Source: Mycolicibacterium fallax
GTDB lineage: Bacteria > Actinomycetota > Actinomycetes > Mycobacteriales > Mycobacteriaceae
Direction of reading: 5' to 3'
NCBI RefSeq assembly: GCF_010726955.1
Contig: NZ_AP022603.1
Span: forward strand, 2,046,001-2,110,000
DNA: 64,000 bases
Positions 41,001 to 49,921 of this stretch are shown here, piece after piece (the first letter of the stretch is position 1; each line of letters starts with the position of its first letter). The notes under the pieces are model-generated. The model did not search any database and had not been told where the DNA came from. It saw only the letters and a list, made by a program, of their open reading frames with translations. The position numbers and the translations under genes were made by a program.

Positions 41001-41344
41001 GCCAGCTCCAGCTCGCGGGCGGCCTCGGCCAGTCGCACCACGCCGTAGAGCCCGTCGTGATCGGTCAGCGCCAGCGCCCGCAGGCCCAGCCGGGCCGCCT
41101 CGGCGGCCAGCTCCTCGGGGGTGCTTGCGCCGTCGAGGAAGCTGTAAGCCGAATGCGCGTGCAGCTCGGCATACGCCACGTCGGCACCGGCTGCCCCGCC
41201 ACCGGCCCTCGCCGGGGCCCGCGGCTTCGGCCGGGCCGGTGAATCCAGCGGCAGGCCCGCGCGCCGGTGCGATCCGCCGGCCGGCCGGCCGCCCAGCACC
41301 CGTTCCATCTCGGCCCAGCTCGGCGGCCCGTTGTGCCAACCCAC
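38060..41344 (-). CDS. dnaE2: DnaE2, SOS-induced error-prone DNA polymerase III alpha
   Basis: A 1,094-residue C-family polymerase (Rv3370c is 1,079). The PHP domain begins YAELHAHSAYSFLDGAS near residue 55. The polymerase active site includes PDIDIDIESDRREEVIQYVY (metal-binding Asp residues, near 450), and an OB domain lies near the C-terminus (TGMVNVLCSPGVWARYR). It ends VGSRSRDFR like the M. tuberculosis protein. It works with ImuA' and ImuB in damage-induced mutagenesis. The start is a GTG (GWHNGPPSWAEMERVLGG). A LexA box lies only 12 bases upstream. Confidence 0.97.
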   Translation of the reverse strand: MGWHNGPPSWAEMERVLGGRPAGGSHRRAGLPLDSPARPKPRAPARAGGGAAGADVAYAELHAHSAYSFLDGASTPEELAAEAARLGLRALALTDHDGLYGVVRLAEAARELELATVFGAELSLDPGPGERTDHPDPPGPHLLVLARGPEGYRRLSRQLAAAHLSGGRKGKPRYDFDALTEAAGGHWQILTGCRKGHVRSALTAAGPDAAAAALADLVDRFGADRVSVELTHHGHPLDDERNAALAALAPRFGVGVVATTGAHFATPDRGRLAAAMGAIRARQSVDAAAGWLAPLGGAHLRSGAEMAAIFAHRPEVVTAAAELGEQCAFGLALIAPRLPPFAVPDGHTEDSWLGELVRVGAADRYGPPATAERAYHQLDRELGIIAQLGFAGYFLVVHDIVAFCREQDILCQGRGSAANSAVCYAIGVTAVDPIVNNLLFERFLSPARDGPPDIDIDIESDRREEVIQYVYQRYGREHAAQVANVITYRGRSAVRDMARALGFSQGQQDAWSKQIGRWGRSGPVDTEGIPEQVLELAGQIRDLPRHLGIHSGGMVICDRPIAEVCPVEWARMPGRSVLQWDKDDCAAIGLVKFDLLGLGMLSALHYAKDLVAEHHGIEVDFAKLDLAEPAVYEMLQRADSVGVFQVESRAQMATLPRLKPREFYDLVVEVALIRPGPIQGGSVHPYIRRRNGLEPPDCEHPSMQNALRKTLGVPLFQEQLMQLAVDCAGFTAAEADQLRRAMGSKRSTERMHRLRGRFYQGMERLHGVTGELAERIYEKLEAFANFGFPESHALSFASLVFYSSWLKLHYPAAFCAALLRAQPMGFYSPQSLVADARRHGVIVHGPCVNASLVHATLENRGAELRLGLGAVRQIGTELAERLVAEREAGGAFSSLLDLTGRIRLSVPQTEALATAGALGCFGTDRRRALWAAGAAAAERPDRLPGIGTVAAAPSLPGMSRLELAAADVWATGVSPDSFPTEFLRGVLDERGVLPAAALPSVPDGTRVLVAGAVTHRQRPATAGGVTFVNLEDETGMVNVLCSPGVWARYRRLAQTAVALEIRGIVQNASGAVTVIADAMARLELGVGSRSRDFR

Positions 41345-41356
41345 CCGAACAGATTA

Positions 41357-41372
41357 TCGAATCTTTGTTCGA
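41357..41372. promoter_or_regulatory. LexA (SOS) box of dnaE2
   Basis: TCGAATCTTTGTTCGA matches the mycobacterial LexA consensus TCGAAC-N4-GTTCGA at 11 of the 12 defined positions. It lies 12 bases upstream of the dnaE2 GTG and 122 upstream of the divergent acyltransferase gene. Confidence 0.92.
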
Positions 41373-41494
41373 AGCGCCACGGCGGCCGCCGACCCGCCCG
41401 CCCCGCCGTCGGGCCGGGCTTTGGGCCCGAGGTCCCCGTCGGCACCGCCCTCCGGCACTGCTGAGACCCACCTCACAGCGGGCATAGTGGAGAT

Positions 41495-42871
41495 ATGGAG
41501 CAGCTCTCGGTTCTGGATGCCGGGTTCCTGCAGGTCGAGGACTCCGACCCGCGGATCAGCCTGGCCATCGGCAGCGTCACGGTGCTGGAGGGTCCGCCGC
41601 CGGGCTTCGACGAACTCGCCGACAGCCTGGCCCAGCGGCTGGCCCGGGCGCCCCGGCTGCGCCAGGCGGTGCGGACCCACCCGCTGGACCTAGAGCCCCC
41701 GCACTGGGTCGACGTGCCCGACCTGGACCTCGGCCACCACCTGCGCCACGTCGCGCTGCCGGCCCCCGGCTCCGACACCGAACTGTTCGCCCTGGTCTCC
41801 GACATCATCGAGCGCCGCCTGGATCGCGACTACCCGCTGTGGGAATGCTGGGTGGTCGAGGGGCTGGCCGAGGGGCGCTGGGCGCTGATCATCAAGCTGC
41901 ACCACTGCATCGCCGACGGGGTCTCGGCGACGGCGATGATGGCCGCCTTCAGCGACGACGGCGAGCTGGACTCGTTCGCCACCCAGCTGCCAGACGCCCA
42001 CTCACCCGACGCCCCCGCCGACGCCGGCCCGCTGTCCCGGATCAGCCTCAACCCGCTGGACTGGGGCAAGGCGGTCTGGGAGCTGTCCAGCGGCGCCGCC
42101 GACCTGGCCGCGCAAACCGTACGCGGCACCCTCGGCATCGTCGGTGACATCGTGCGCCCCACCTCGGGCAACTCGCTCAACGGGCCGGTCGGGAGCCTGC
42201 GCCGGTACCGCGCCGCCCGGGTTTCGATCGACGACATCCGCGCGATCGGCCGCGCCTTCGACGCCACCTTCAACGACGTCGCGCTGGCCGCGGTCACCCA
42301 CGGCTACCGGCAGGTGCTGCTGCACCGCGGCGAGACGCCCCGACACGATTCGCTGCGCACGCTGATCCCGGTCTCGGTGCGCGACACCGCCGCGCTGCAC
42401 ACCCCGGACAATCGGGTGTCGCTGATGCTGCCGCTGCTGCCCGTCGACGAGCCCACCCCGCTGGCCCAGCTCAAGGCGCTGCGGCTGCGGATGCGCCGAG
42501 CCAAGTCCAACGGCCAGCGCCAGGCCGGGGCCAACGTCGTCGGCGCCGCCAACCGGTTCCTGCCGTTCCCGCTCACCGCGTGGACGGTGCGCGCGGTCAG
42601 CCGACTGCCGCAGCGCAACGTCACCGGGCTGGCGACCAACGTGCCCGGTCCCCGCCAGCCGGTGCGGATGTTCGGCCGCCGGGTACTGACCATGCTGCCG
42701 ATCCCACCGCTGGCCCTGCGGCTGCGGGTCGGCATCGCCATGCTCTCCTACACCGACCAACTGACCTTCGGCATCCTCGCCGACTACGACAGCAGCCCGG
42801 ACCTCGAGGTGCTCGTCGACGGCATCGAATCGGCGATCGCCGGGCTCGCCGAACTGGCCCGGCGGGCCTGA
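41495..42871 (+). CDS. Wax ester synthase/diacylglycerol acyltransferase
   Basis: A 458-residue WS/DGAT-family enzyme (Rv3371 type). The catalytic motif HHCIADGVSA is near residue 133, PLWECWVVEGL precedes it, and NVPGPRQPVRMFG lies near residue 387. It esterifies acyl-CoA with diacylglycerol or fatty alcohol to make storage triacylglycerol or wax esters at the membrane. It is divergent from dnaE2, sharing the intergenic region that carries the LexA box, and is followed tail to tail after 6 bases by the PEP synthase gene. Confidence 0.93.
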   Translation: MEQLSVLDAGFLQVEDSDPRISLAIGSVTVLEGPPPGFDELADSLAQRLARAPRLRQAVRTHPLDLEPPHWVDVPDLDLGHHLRHVALPAPGSDTELFALVSDIIERRLDRDYPLWECWVVEGLAEGRWALIIKLHHCIADGVSATAMMAAFSDDGELDSFATQLPDAHSPDAPADAGPLSRISLNPLDWGKAVWELSSGAADLAAQTVRGTLGIVGDIVRPTSGNSLNGPVGSLRRYRAARVSIDDIRAIGRAFDATFNDVALAAVTHGYRQVLLHRGETPRHDSLRTLIPVSVRDTAALHTPDNRVSLMLPLLPVDEPTPLAQLKALRLRMRRAKSNGQRQAGANVVGAANRFLPFPLTAWTVRAVSRLPQRNVTGLATNVPGPRQPVRMFGRRVLTMLPIPPLALRLRVGIAMLSYTDQLTFGILADYDSSPDLEVLVDGIESAIAGLAELARRA

Positions 42872-42877
42872 CCGCCG

Positions 42878-45142
42878 CTACCGCGCGCGGGCGGCCTCCA
42901 ACAGGATCCGCTGCTCGGCGGCAGCCACCACCCGGCGGGTGGCCGCCGCCGCGTCCGGGTTCACCGATATCGAGGTGATCCCCATCCGGACCAGATGTTC
43001 GGCGAACGCCGGATCATTCGACGGGGCCTGCCCGCACAGCGACGAGGTGATCCCGCCCCGCCGGGCCGCCGCGATGATCTGGCCGATCGCGTCGAGCACC
43101 GCCTCATCGGCGGTGTCGAACAACTCCGCGCAGATGTCGGAGTCCCGGTCCACCCCGAGCATCAACTGGGTCAGGTCGTTGCTGCCGATCGACACCCCGT
43201 CGATGCCCAGCCCGATGTAGGCCGGCAGCCAGTGCACCACCGAGGGCACCTCGGCCATCACCCAGCGGTGCAACCCGCGCTGGGCGCCCAGCTCACTGCG
43301 GTCGACCAGCGAAAGGCATTCCTCCAGTTCCCATTTCGTTCGCACGAACGGGATCATCAGCCCCAGGTTGGGGCTGGATTCGCGGATCTGGGCCAGCGCC
43401 CGGCACTCCAGCGCAAACAGCTCGGGTTCGGTGACGTAGCGGTAGCAGCCGCGGTAGCCGATCATCGGATTGTGTTCGACGGGTTCGTATTCCGCGCCCC
43501 CGGCCAGATTCGCGAACTCGTTGCTGCGAAAGTCGGTGGCACGGTAGATGACCGGGCGGTTGCCGAACGCGGCGGCGATCTGCCCGACCGACTCGACCAG
43601 CGCGGCCACCAGCGCGTCGCCCTCTCCGGCGGCGATCAGGGCCCGCGGATGCCGCCCGCCCAGCGCCCCGGTCAGGATCAGCTCGGCCCGCAGCAGCCCC
43701 ACCCCGTCGACGTCCTGGGCGGCAACCGCCTGCGCGGTGTCCGGCATCCCCAGGTTGACGTAGATCCGGGTGGCGGTGATCGGCGCGACGGCGGCGGCCG
43801 CCACCGGACGTTCGGCGACGGTCACCGGCGCCGCGGCCGGCGCACCGGCGCGCACCTGCCCGTGCGTGCCGTCCACGGTGACGTCGATCCCGTCGGCCAG
43901 ATCGGTGGTGGCCGAACGGGCCCCGACAATGCACGGCACGCCCAGCTCGCGCGCGACGATTGCGGCGTGGCAGGTCATGCCGCCGGTGTCGGTGACGATC
44001 GCCGCGGCCCGGCGCAGCGTCGGCAGCCAGTCCGGGTTGGTCATTGGGGCCACCAGCACCTCGCCGTCGGCCAGCCGGACGCCCTGGTCGGGGGTGCGCA
44101 GCACCCGCACCCGCCCTCCCGCCACCCCGGGGGCGGCCGACAGCCCGCGGGCCAGCACGGTGCCGGCGGCCGGGGCGGCGGTGCCCAGGGTGGTGATCGG
44201 GCGGGCCTGCACCAACCAGGTGTTCCCGTCGGCGATCGCCCACTCGGTGTCCTGCGGGCAGCCGTAGTGCCGTTCGACGGCCACCGCCAGCCCGGCCACC
44301 CGCGCCAGCGCGGCGTCGTCGAGCACTCGGGCGCCGGCCAATTCGACGCCGAGCTTCTCGGTGCGGTCGTGGCCGTCGTCGCCCCGGACGATCCGGAAGT
44401 CCTGGTGACCGACGCGGACGTCGAGCACCCTCAGCCCGTCCTTGTCCAGCACGTAGGTGTCGGGCTGCACCAACCCGGAGACCACCACCTCGCCCTGACC
44501 GAACGCGGCTTCCACCACCACGTGATCGCGGGCCCCGGTCGACGGGTCAGCGGTGAACGCCACCCCCGAGCGCTCCGAGGCGATCATCACCTGCACCACC
44601 ACCGCCATCGCCGGTTCGGCGGTGAAGCCGCGGCTGGCCCGGTAGGCGATCACCCGCGGCCCGAACAGCGACATCCAGCATTGCCGCACCGCGTCGAGGA
44701 GTTCCTCGTCGCCGGTGACGTTGGTCAGCGTCTCGTTCATGCCCGCGAACGACGCATCCTTGCCGTCCTCGCCGGTGGCCGAGGACCGCACCGCCACCGC
44801 CACGTCGGGGCCCAGGCGGTGGTAGTGCTCCAGCAGCTCGGCACGGACCGCGGCGGTCATCCCGGCCTGGGACACCAGCTCACGGCAGCGGCTGGACAAC
44901 TCGCCCAGCCGCGTCTCGTCGGCCGATGCCTCCAACGCCTCGCGGTGCAACCGGAGCAGCTCCCGGTCGACGCCGACCGCGCGCACCGACTCCCGGTAGG
45001 CGTCCCGCAGCAACACGAAGCCGGGCGGCACCGGCAGCCCGGCCGAGGTCATCTCACCGAGGTTGGCGCCCTTGCCGCCGGCTTCCTCGGCGTCGGCCAG
45101 CCGCAGCTCCGCGAAATCCCGCACCGTGCCCGTTGTCGTCAT
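42878..45142 (-). CDS. ppsA: Phosphoenolpyruvate synthase
   Basis: A 754-residue PEP-utilising enzyme (not the mycobacterial polyketide synthase that shares the symbol). The N-terminal ATP-grasp part begins [20 protein letters not shown] and has [12 protein letters not shown] near residue 120. The phosphohistidine loop [20 protein letters not shown] is near residue 390. The C-terminal TIM barrel ends with SLCGQAPSN, holding the catalytic Cys. It makes PEP from pyruvate and ATP for gluconeogenesis. ATG 45142 gives [10 protein letters not shown]; upstream in-frame sequence is not family-like. It is divergent from pfkB. Confidence 0.92.
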   Translation of the reverse strand: MTTTGTVRDFAELRLADAEEAGGKGANLGEMTSAGLPVPPGFVLLRDAYRESVRAVGVDRELLRLHREALEASADETRLGELSSRCRELVSQAGMTAAVRAELLEHYHRLGPDVAVAVRSSATGEDGKDASFAGMNETLTNVTGDEELLDAVRQCWMSLFGPRVIAYRASRGFTAEPAMAVVVQVMIASERSGVAFTADPSTGARDHVVVEAAFGQGEVVVSGLVQPDTYVLDKDGLRVLDVRVGHQDFRIVRGDDGHDRTEKLGVELAGARVLDDAALARVAGLAVAVERHYGCPQDTEWAIADGNTWLVQARPITTLGTAAPAAGTVLARGLSAAPGVAGGRVRVLRTPDQGVRLADGEVLVAPMTNPDWLPTLRRAAAIVTDTGGMTCHAAIVARELGVPCIVGARSATTDLADGIDVTVDGTHGQVRAGAPAAAPVTVAERPVAAAAVAPITATRIYVNLGMPDTAQAVAAQDVDGVGLLRAELILTGALGGRHPRALIAAGEGDALVAALVESVGQIAAAFGNRPVIYRATDFRSNEFANLAGGAEYEPVEHNPMIGYRGCYRYVTEPELFALECRALAQIRESSPNLGLMIPFVRTKWELEECLSLVDRSELGAQRGLHRWVMAEVPSVVHWLPAYIGLGIDGVSIGSNDLTQLMLGVDRDSDICAELFDTADEAVLDAIGQIIAAARRGGITSSLCGQAPSNDPAFAEHLVRMGITSISVNPDAAAATRRVVAAAEQRILLEAARAR

Positions 45143-45319
45143 GATGCCCCCTGTCACCGGCCGTCCTTCGATACTGGCCGTCGAATCGCCCGCGCGCCAG
45201 CCATCGGGCGTCCCCGGCACCCCGCAATGGTCACGATGCACCCGTGACATTCGGCCCTAGTTGTTCGCCGACCCGCGCATTCGGGCGCCGTAACCGCCGG
45301 CAACGACGATGATCGCGCC

Positions 45320-46252
45320 ATGCTCGTCACGATCACGATGAATCCGGCGCTGGATGTCACCACCGACACCGACACGGTGCGGCCCACCCACAAGCTGCGC
45401 TGCCACAGCGTCCGGCACGACGCCGGCGGCGGCGGCATCAATGTCGCCAAGGTCGCGCACGTGCTCGGCGCGCAGGTGGTCGCGATCTTCCCGGCCGGCG
45501 GGGTGGCCGGCGAGACGGTGTGCCGGCTGCTCGACGCCGCCCAGGTGCCCATCGCCCCGGTGCAGGCCGCCGAGGCGACCCGGGAGAGCATCTCGGTCAA
45601 CGAGCTGTGCAGCCGGGACCAGTACCGGTTCGTGCTGCCCGGGCCGCGGATCTCCGAGGCCGAACAGATCGAATGCCTGCAGCGGCTGCGGGAGGTGGCC
45701 GCCGGCGCCGAGTTCGTGGTGGCCAGCGGCAGCCTGCCGCCCAGCGTGCCGGCCGACTTCCATCAGCGGATCTCTGATATCTGCGGGCAGCTGGGCACCC
45801 GGCTGATCGTGGACTCCTCGGGCCCCGGGCTGGCCGGATTGCGCACCGGCGCGTTTCTGATCAAGCCCAGCCTGTCGGAGCTGCGCGCCGTCGTCGGCGA
45901 CGATCTGGCCACCCTCGGCGCCCAGGCCGCCGCCGCGCGGACGCTGATCGCGGCCGGGCGCGCCGAGAACGTGGTGGTGTCGATGGGCGGCGACGGCGCA
46001 CTGCTGGTGACCGCGGACGCCGCCTGGCACTATCCGCCGCTGCGGGTGGCGCCGGGCAGCGGCGTCGGGGCCGGCGACGCGATGGTCGCCGGCATCGCCA
46101 CCGCGCTGGCCCGCGGCGAGGCACTGACCGACGCCGTCGCGCTGGGGATGGCGTGCGGGGCGGCGATGCTGCTCACCCCCGGATCCGCCGCGTGCACCCG
46201 CACCGACGTGGCCCGCCTGCTGGCCGCCGCACCTGCCCCGCGGCCTGTTTAG
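45320..46252 (+). CDS. pfkB: PfkB-family 6-phosphofructokinase
   Basis: A 310-residue ribokinase-fold sugar-phosphate kinase. TITMNPALDVTTDTD at the N-terminus, GGGGINVAKVAHVLGA (substrate site) and GSGVGAGDAMVAGIATALA (anion hole and catalytic Asp, near residue 255) are the family marks. The closest known mycobacterial relative is Rv2029c, a DosR-regulon gene. It stands beside PEP synthase, universal stress and Acg-type genes, the same company as in the M. tuberculosis dormancy regulon. Confidence 0.9.
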   Translation: MLVTITMNPALDVTTDTDTVRPTHKLRCHSVRHDAGGGGINVAKVAHVLGAQVVAIFPAGGVAGETVCRLLDAAQVPIAPVQAAEATRESISVNELCSRDQYRFVLPGPRISEAEQIECLQRLREVAAGAEFVVASGSLPPSVPADFHQRISDICGQLGTRLIVDSSGPGLAGLRTGAFLIKPSLSELRAVVGDDLATLGAQAAAARTLIAAGRAENVVVSMGGDGALLVTADAAWHYPPLRVAPGSGVGAGDAMVAGIATALARGEALTDAVALGMACGAAMLLTPGSAACTRTDVARLLAAAPAPRPV

Positions 46253-46254
46253 GA

Positions 46255-46396
46255 CCTCCGCTGCGCTACGGGTCAGCCCCGAACAGCATCATCACGCTCG
46301 GGAGGCTGACCCTCCGCTGCGCTACGGGTCAGCCCCGAGCAGCATCATCACGCTCGGGAGGCTGACCCTCCGCTGCGCTACGGGTCAGCCCCGAGC
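46255..46396. repeat. Tandem 56-bp hairpin repeats between pfkB and the usp gene
   Basis: Units start at 46255, 46311 and 46367 (the third is partial and runs over the usp stop codon). Each full unit holds GGGTCAGCCCCGAGC, an 11-nt loop and the near-complement ending GGCTGACCC, a stem of about 15 bp. The genes on both sides converge, so a bidirectional terminator role is likely. Confidence 0.8.
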
Positions 46397-47263
46397 GACG
46401 ATCACCGGCATGCGGACGGACTGCACCACCGACGCGCTGACCGACCCCAGCAGCATTCCGGCGAAACCACCGCGGCCGTGACTGCCGACCACCACCAGCT
46501 GGGCGCCCTCGGACTGTTCGACCAGGGTGCGAGCCGGCTTGTCCCACACCACGATCCGCCGGACCGCGACGTCGGGGAAGCGCTCGGCGAAACCGGCGAG
46601 CCGCTCGGCGAGGATCTCCTGGCCGCGCTGCTCGAACTCGGCGAACTCCCGGCCCGGCATCGACAGCACATCGGAGTCGCTCATGGCGTGCAGGGCGATC
46701 AAGTCGACGCCGCGGCGCGACGCCTCGTCAAAAGCGATCTCGGTGGCGGCCTCCGAGGCCGGTGAACCGTCGACGCCGACGAGCACCGGCGCCTTCGCCG
46801 GCTCCGGCATCAGCGGGTCCTCGTCGTGGATAACCGCGACCGGGCACTTGGCGTGCCGAACCAGGCTGGAGCTGACCGAGCCGAGCAGGCCCCGGGCCAC
46901 CGCGCCGCGACCCCGGCAGCCGACCACCACGATGGCCGACTCCTTGGACAGCTCGATCATGGTGGACAGCGTTGGGCCACTGATCAGTTCGCTGGTCACC
47001 GTGATGTCGGGGGCGGCCTCGGCGGCCGTCGCCTCCGCGTCGTCGAGGGTCTCGCGGCCCTGCTCCTCCTGCCACTGCAGGTACCCGTCGGGCAGCGGCG
47101 CCTCGGGCCAGGCCATCATCACCGGCGGGCTCAGCACACTGACCAGCCGAAGCGGGCGGCCGTGCAGTTTCGCGTACCGGGCGGCCCAGTCGACGGCTAC
47201 CCGCGCCGACGGCGAACCGTCTACCCCGACCAGTACCGCGCGATTCGATTCGGACGTCGACAT
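46385..47263 (-). CDS. Tandem-domain universal stress protein
   Basis: A 292-residue protein of two UspA domains (about 8-145 and 155-290). Each has the ATP-binding pattern G-x2-G-x9-G-S: VVGCRGRGAVARGLLGSVSS and VVGSHGRGGFAGMLLGSVSA. N-terminal VLVGVDGSPSARVAVDWAAR and the second VLVGVDGSPASEAATE show the duplication. Relatives in M. tuberculosis (Rv2005c, Rv2026c, Rv2623) belong to the hypoxia/DosR response. ATG 47263 follows GGAG. The stop codon lies within the third hairpin repeat unit. Confidence 0.92.
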   Translation of the reverse strand: MSTSESNRAVLVGVDGSPSARVAVDWAARYAKLHGRPLRLVSVLSPPVMMAWPEAPLPDGYLQWQEEQGRETLDDAEATAAEAAPDITVTSELISGPTLSTMIELSKESAIVVVGCRGRGAVARGLLGSVSSSLVRHAKCPVAVIHDEDPLMPEPAKAPVLVGVDGSPASEAATEIAFDEASRRGVDLIALHAMSDSDVLSMPGREFAEFEQRGQEILAERLAGFAERFPDVAVRRIVVWDKPARTLVEQSEGAQLVVVGSHGRGGFAGMLLGSVSASVVQSVRMPVIVARG

Positions 47264-47297
47264 ATTGGAGCTCCCTTCCACCGGCGACCTTAGTCGG

Positions 47298-47319
47298 CTC
47301 CGGACCGGAAGTCCGGGAG
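47298..47319. promoter_or_regulatory. Inverted repeat between divergent usp and acg-type genes
   Basis: CTCCGGAC, 5 bases (CGGAA) and GTCCGGGAG form an almost perfect palindrome in the shared 124-base promoter region. The GGAC/GTCC half-sites recall the DosR box, but the fit to its full 20-bp consensus is poor, so the regulator is left open. Confidence 0.35.
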
Positions 47320-47387
47320 GACGAGGTCCCCGAGTTCCGGGCCGAACGGCACTGGCACCCGGGTACCGGCCCACCCATGATGTCCTC

Positions 47388-48377
47388 ATGGTCGACTCCA
47401 GCGTGCTCAGCCGTGCCGTCTCGCTCGCCTCGCGGGCGCCCTCGTTGCACAACACCCAACCGTGGCGCTGGGTCGCCTACCGCGGCACCCTGGCGCTGCA
47501 TCTGGACCGTCGGCGCATCGTCACCAACACCGACGACGCGGGCCGCCAGGCGCTGATCAGCTGCGGGGTGATGCTCGATCACCTACGGGTGGCGATGGCC
47601 GCCGCCGGCTGGCGGTCCAGCATCCACCGGTTCCCAAACGACCGGGACCCCGACCTGCTGGCCACCGTGTCATTCACCGCCGCCGACCCGGAGCCCACCG
47701 ACCTGGCCCGGGCCGACGCGATCCTGCACCGGCGCACCGACCGGCTGCCGCTGCTGGCGCCGACGGACTGGACCATCGTCGAGGCCGCCGTGCAAGACCT
47801 GCTCGATGGGCCCGACGGCGTCGATCCGGCCCCGGCACTGCTGGACACCCTGGCCGAGGAGCTGCGCCCGGATCTGTCCCGCGCGGCGTCACTGACCGAG
47901 GCGATCCGCCGGTTCGATTCCGCCTACCAGCGTGATCTCGATTGGTGGACAACACCGTTCGAGTACACCGAGGGGATTCCGCGGACCGCGCTCACCTCGG
48001 TCGACGAATCCGACCGGGTGGAGGTGAACCGGTCCTTCCCGGTGGAGGGCCGCGGTCATCGCCGCCCCGGGGTGGGCGAGGACCAGGCTCAGATCCTGCT
48101 GCTGTCCACCGGCGGCGACACCGCCGCCGACGCCCTTGGCGCCGGCGAGGCACTGTCGCGGGTGCTGCTGGAATGCACGGTCGCCGGGCTGGCGACCTGC
48201 CCGGTCACCCATGTCACCGAGCTGCCGGAGGTGCGGTCGGCCATCGCGGCGGTCACCGCCGTCGACACCGTGCCGCAGGCCCTGATCCGGGTCGGCCAGA
48301 TCCCCGGCGCCCTGACCGAGAACCCGGCGATCACCCCGCGCCGGCCGGTCGCCGAAATCCTGCGATTCGCCGGCTGA
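47388..48377 (+). CDS. Acg-family putative nitroreductase
   Basis: A 329-residue protein close in length and motifs to Rv2032 (Acg, 331). SRAPSLHNTQPWRW near residue 16 is the family signature; VAGLATCPVTHVTELPEVR and TPRRPVAEILRFAG lie near the C-terminus. Acg proteins bind FMN but lack ordinary nitroreductase activity and belong to the DosR regulon; they may sequester flavin. ATG 47388 starts MVDSSVLSRAVSLAS. It is divergent from the universal stress gene. Confidence 0.9.
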   Translation: MVDSSVLSRAVSLASRAPSLHNTQPWRWVAYRGTLALHLDRRRIVTNTDDAGRQALISCGVMLDHLRVAMAAAGWRSSIHRFPNDRDPDLLATVSFTAADPEPTDLARADAILHRRTDRLPLLAPTDWTIVEAAVQDLLDGPDGVDPAPALLDTLAEELRPDLSRAASLTEAIRRFDSAYQRDLDWWTTPFEYTEGIPRTALTSVDESDRVEVNRSFPVEGRGHRRPGVGEDQAQILLLSTGGDTAADALGAGEALSRVLLECTVAGLATCPVTHVTELPEVRSAIAAVTAVDTVPQALIRVGQIPGALTENPAITPRRPVAEILRFAG

Positions 48378-48388
48378 GACCGGCGGCG

Positions 48389-49846
48389 TCAGCGCACGGC
48401 GGCGCAGCGTTCGCGGGCCTGCGCCAGCGACTCGGCCGGCGGGCGGGTGGTGTCCACCTGCGTTGCACCCGGCCAGGTTCGGCCCTCGCGGCGCTCGGCG
48501 ATCGCGCCGGCGATCGCGCCGGTGGCGTCGGAGGTGGTGTTCGTCCGGGTCGCGATCCGCACCCGGGCGTGCTCCAGCGGGGCCACGCATTCGAGTTCGA
48601 CCAGCCCCGCCCGGGCGGCCTGCGCCGTTTCCTCGGCTGCCCGGCGGTGCGCCGGATCGAGCCAGGTGCCATCGAGAATCACCGAATGTCCTGCGCCAAG
48701 CCAGATCCGGGCCTGCCGCAGCACGGCGGTGTAGACCGCGGCGACGTTGGCCGCCGAGTACAACCCGGTGTCCAGTGAACCCGGATCGCCCTCAATGACC
48801 CCGTCGCGCAGCAATTCGCGCCGCACGTCGTCGGTGGAGATCACCCGGGCACCCACGTCGGCGGCCAGCGCGCGAGCCAGCGTGGTCTTTCCGGTGCCCG
48901 GCCCGCCGCCGACGAGCACCAGCCGCACCGTCGCGGCCCGCAGATGCGCCTCGCCGAGCTCCAGGTGCGCCAGCGCGTCGGCCTTCGCCGCGGCGTGGCC
49001 CTGCCGGTACCGGATGCAGTCGACCTTGCCCCGCATCACCGCCCGGTAGGCAATGTAGAAGTGCCGCAACGATTCCGGGGCCCGGTCGGCGGCGTGCCCG
49101 CAGTACCGGGCCAGGAATTCGGCGGCCAGGTCGGGGCGGCCGAGGAACTCCAGGTCCATCGCCAGGCAGGCCGCGTCGTCGAGACCGTCGACGAAACGCA
49201 GCTTGTCGTCGAAGTCCAGGCAGTCCAGCAGCACCGGGGTGCCCGCCCCGCAGAAGATGTCGTCGGCCAGCAGGTCGGCGTGCCCGTCCACGATGCGCCG
49301 ATCGGCGATCCGCTCGGCGAACAGCACCGCGCGGCCGGCCAGGTAGCGGTGCGCCAACTCGGCGATCCGGGCCACCAGCTCGGCGGGCACCACGTCATCG
49401 GTGAACGCGCCGAGCTCGGCGATGTTGGCGTCCCAGCGGGCCGTGACGGCGCACAGCCGGCCGGCGTCGTCGATCCGCGGGCCGCGGGCCGCGCCGGTGT
49501 GAAAGTCGGCGAGGATCTCGGCGACCGCGTTCAGGTCGGCGGGCAGTCCGTCGGCGCCGCGGCGCACCCGGGTGGCCAGCCGGGTCTCGTCGGGATAGCG
49601 CTGCATCACCAGCACCGGCTCCCCCTCGCCCGACTCGACACCGTCGAAGGTCCCGATGCCCAGGTAGGCCTGCGGCGCCAGCCGGGCGTTGAGCTCGAGT
49701 TCGCGGCGCAGCGCCGCCTCGCGCCGCTCCCGGGTGGAGAAGTCCAGAAAGTCGGTGACGACGGGCCGCTTGGTCTTGTAGGCACGATCGCCGACCATGA
49801 CGACGAGGCCGGAGTGGGTCTCGGCGACCTGGGCATACGGCTGCAT
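48389..49846 (-). CDS. Fused phosphotransferase/P-loop kinase, Rv2004c type
   Basis: A 485-residue two-domain protein. The N-terminal aminoglycoside-phosphotransferase-like part has RRELELNARLAP, VDGHADLLADDIF (catalytic HxD-like) and LLDCLDFDD (metal Asp). The C-terminal P-loop NTPase has GGGPGTGKTTLARAL near residue 319 and LDGTWLDPAHRRAA. Rv2004c (498) is the matching DosR-regulon gene of unknown substrate. It is convergent with the acg-type gene (11-base gap). A weak DosR-like site lies 56-75 bases upstream. Confidence 0.85.
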   Translation of the reverse strand: MQPYAQVAETHSGLVVMVGDRAYKTKRPVVTDFLDFSTRERREAALRRELELNARLAPQAYLGIGTFDGVESGEGEPVLVMQRYPDETRLATRVRRGADGLPADLNAVAEILADFHTGAARGPRIDDAGRLCAVTARWDANIAELGAFTDDVVPAELVARIAELAHRYLAGRAVLFAERIADRRIVDGHADLLADDIFCGAGTPVLLDCLDFDDKLRFVDGLDDAACLAMDLEFLGRPDLAAEFLARYCGHAADRAPESLRHFYIAYRAVMRGKVDCIRYRQGHAAAKADALAHLELGEAHLRAATVRLVLVGGGPGTGKTTLARALAADVGARVISTDDVRRELLRDGVIEGDPGSLDTGLYSAANVAAVYTAVLRQARIWLGAGHSVILDGTWLDPAHRRAAEETAQAARAGLVELECVAPLEHARVRIATRTNTTSDATGAIAGAIAERREGRTWPGATQVDTTRPPAESLAQARERCAAVR

Positions 49847-49901
49847 ACTTCGATGGTGCCCGGTTCGGCCCGCTCCGGCAAAGATTCCTGGGTCACCCCG
49901 C

Positions 49902-49921
49902 GCCGGGACCTAAGAACTCAG
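49902..49921 (-). promoter_or_regulatory. Weak DosR-like site upstream of the Rv2004c-like gene
   Basis: GCCGGGACCTAAGAACTCAG matches 13 of 20 positions of TTSGGGACTWWAGTCCCSAA; only the left half (CGGGAC-TAAG) is good. Gene content argues for it more than the sequence does. Confidence 0.3.

Noticed and set aside
38300..41242. A 980-codon plus-strand frame opposite dnaE2
   Set aside because: Shadow of dnaE2 caused by GC-rich codon usage; no recognisable domain.
42995..45247. A 750-codon plus-strand frame opposite PEP synthase
   Set aside because: Same reason: antisense to a clear gene, without motifs.
45250..45269. DosR box upstream of pfkB
   Set aside because: Only one half (TTCGGCCCT) resembles the consensus; the other half does not match.
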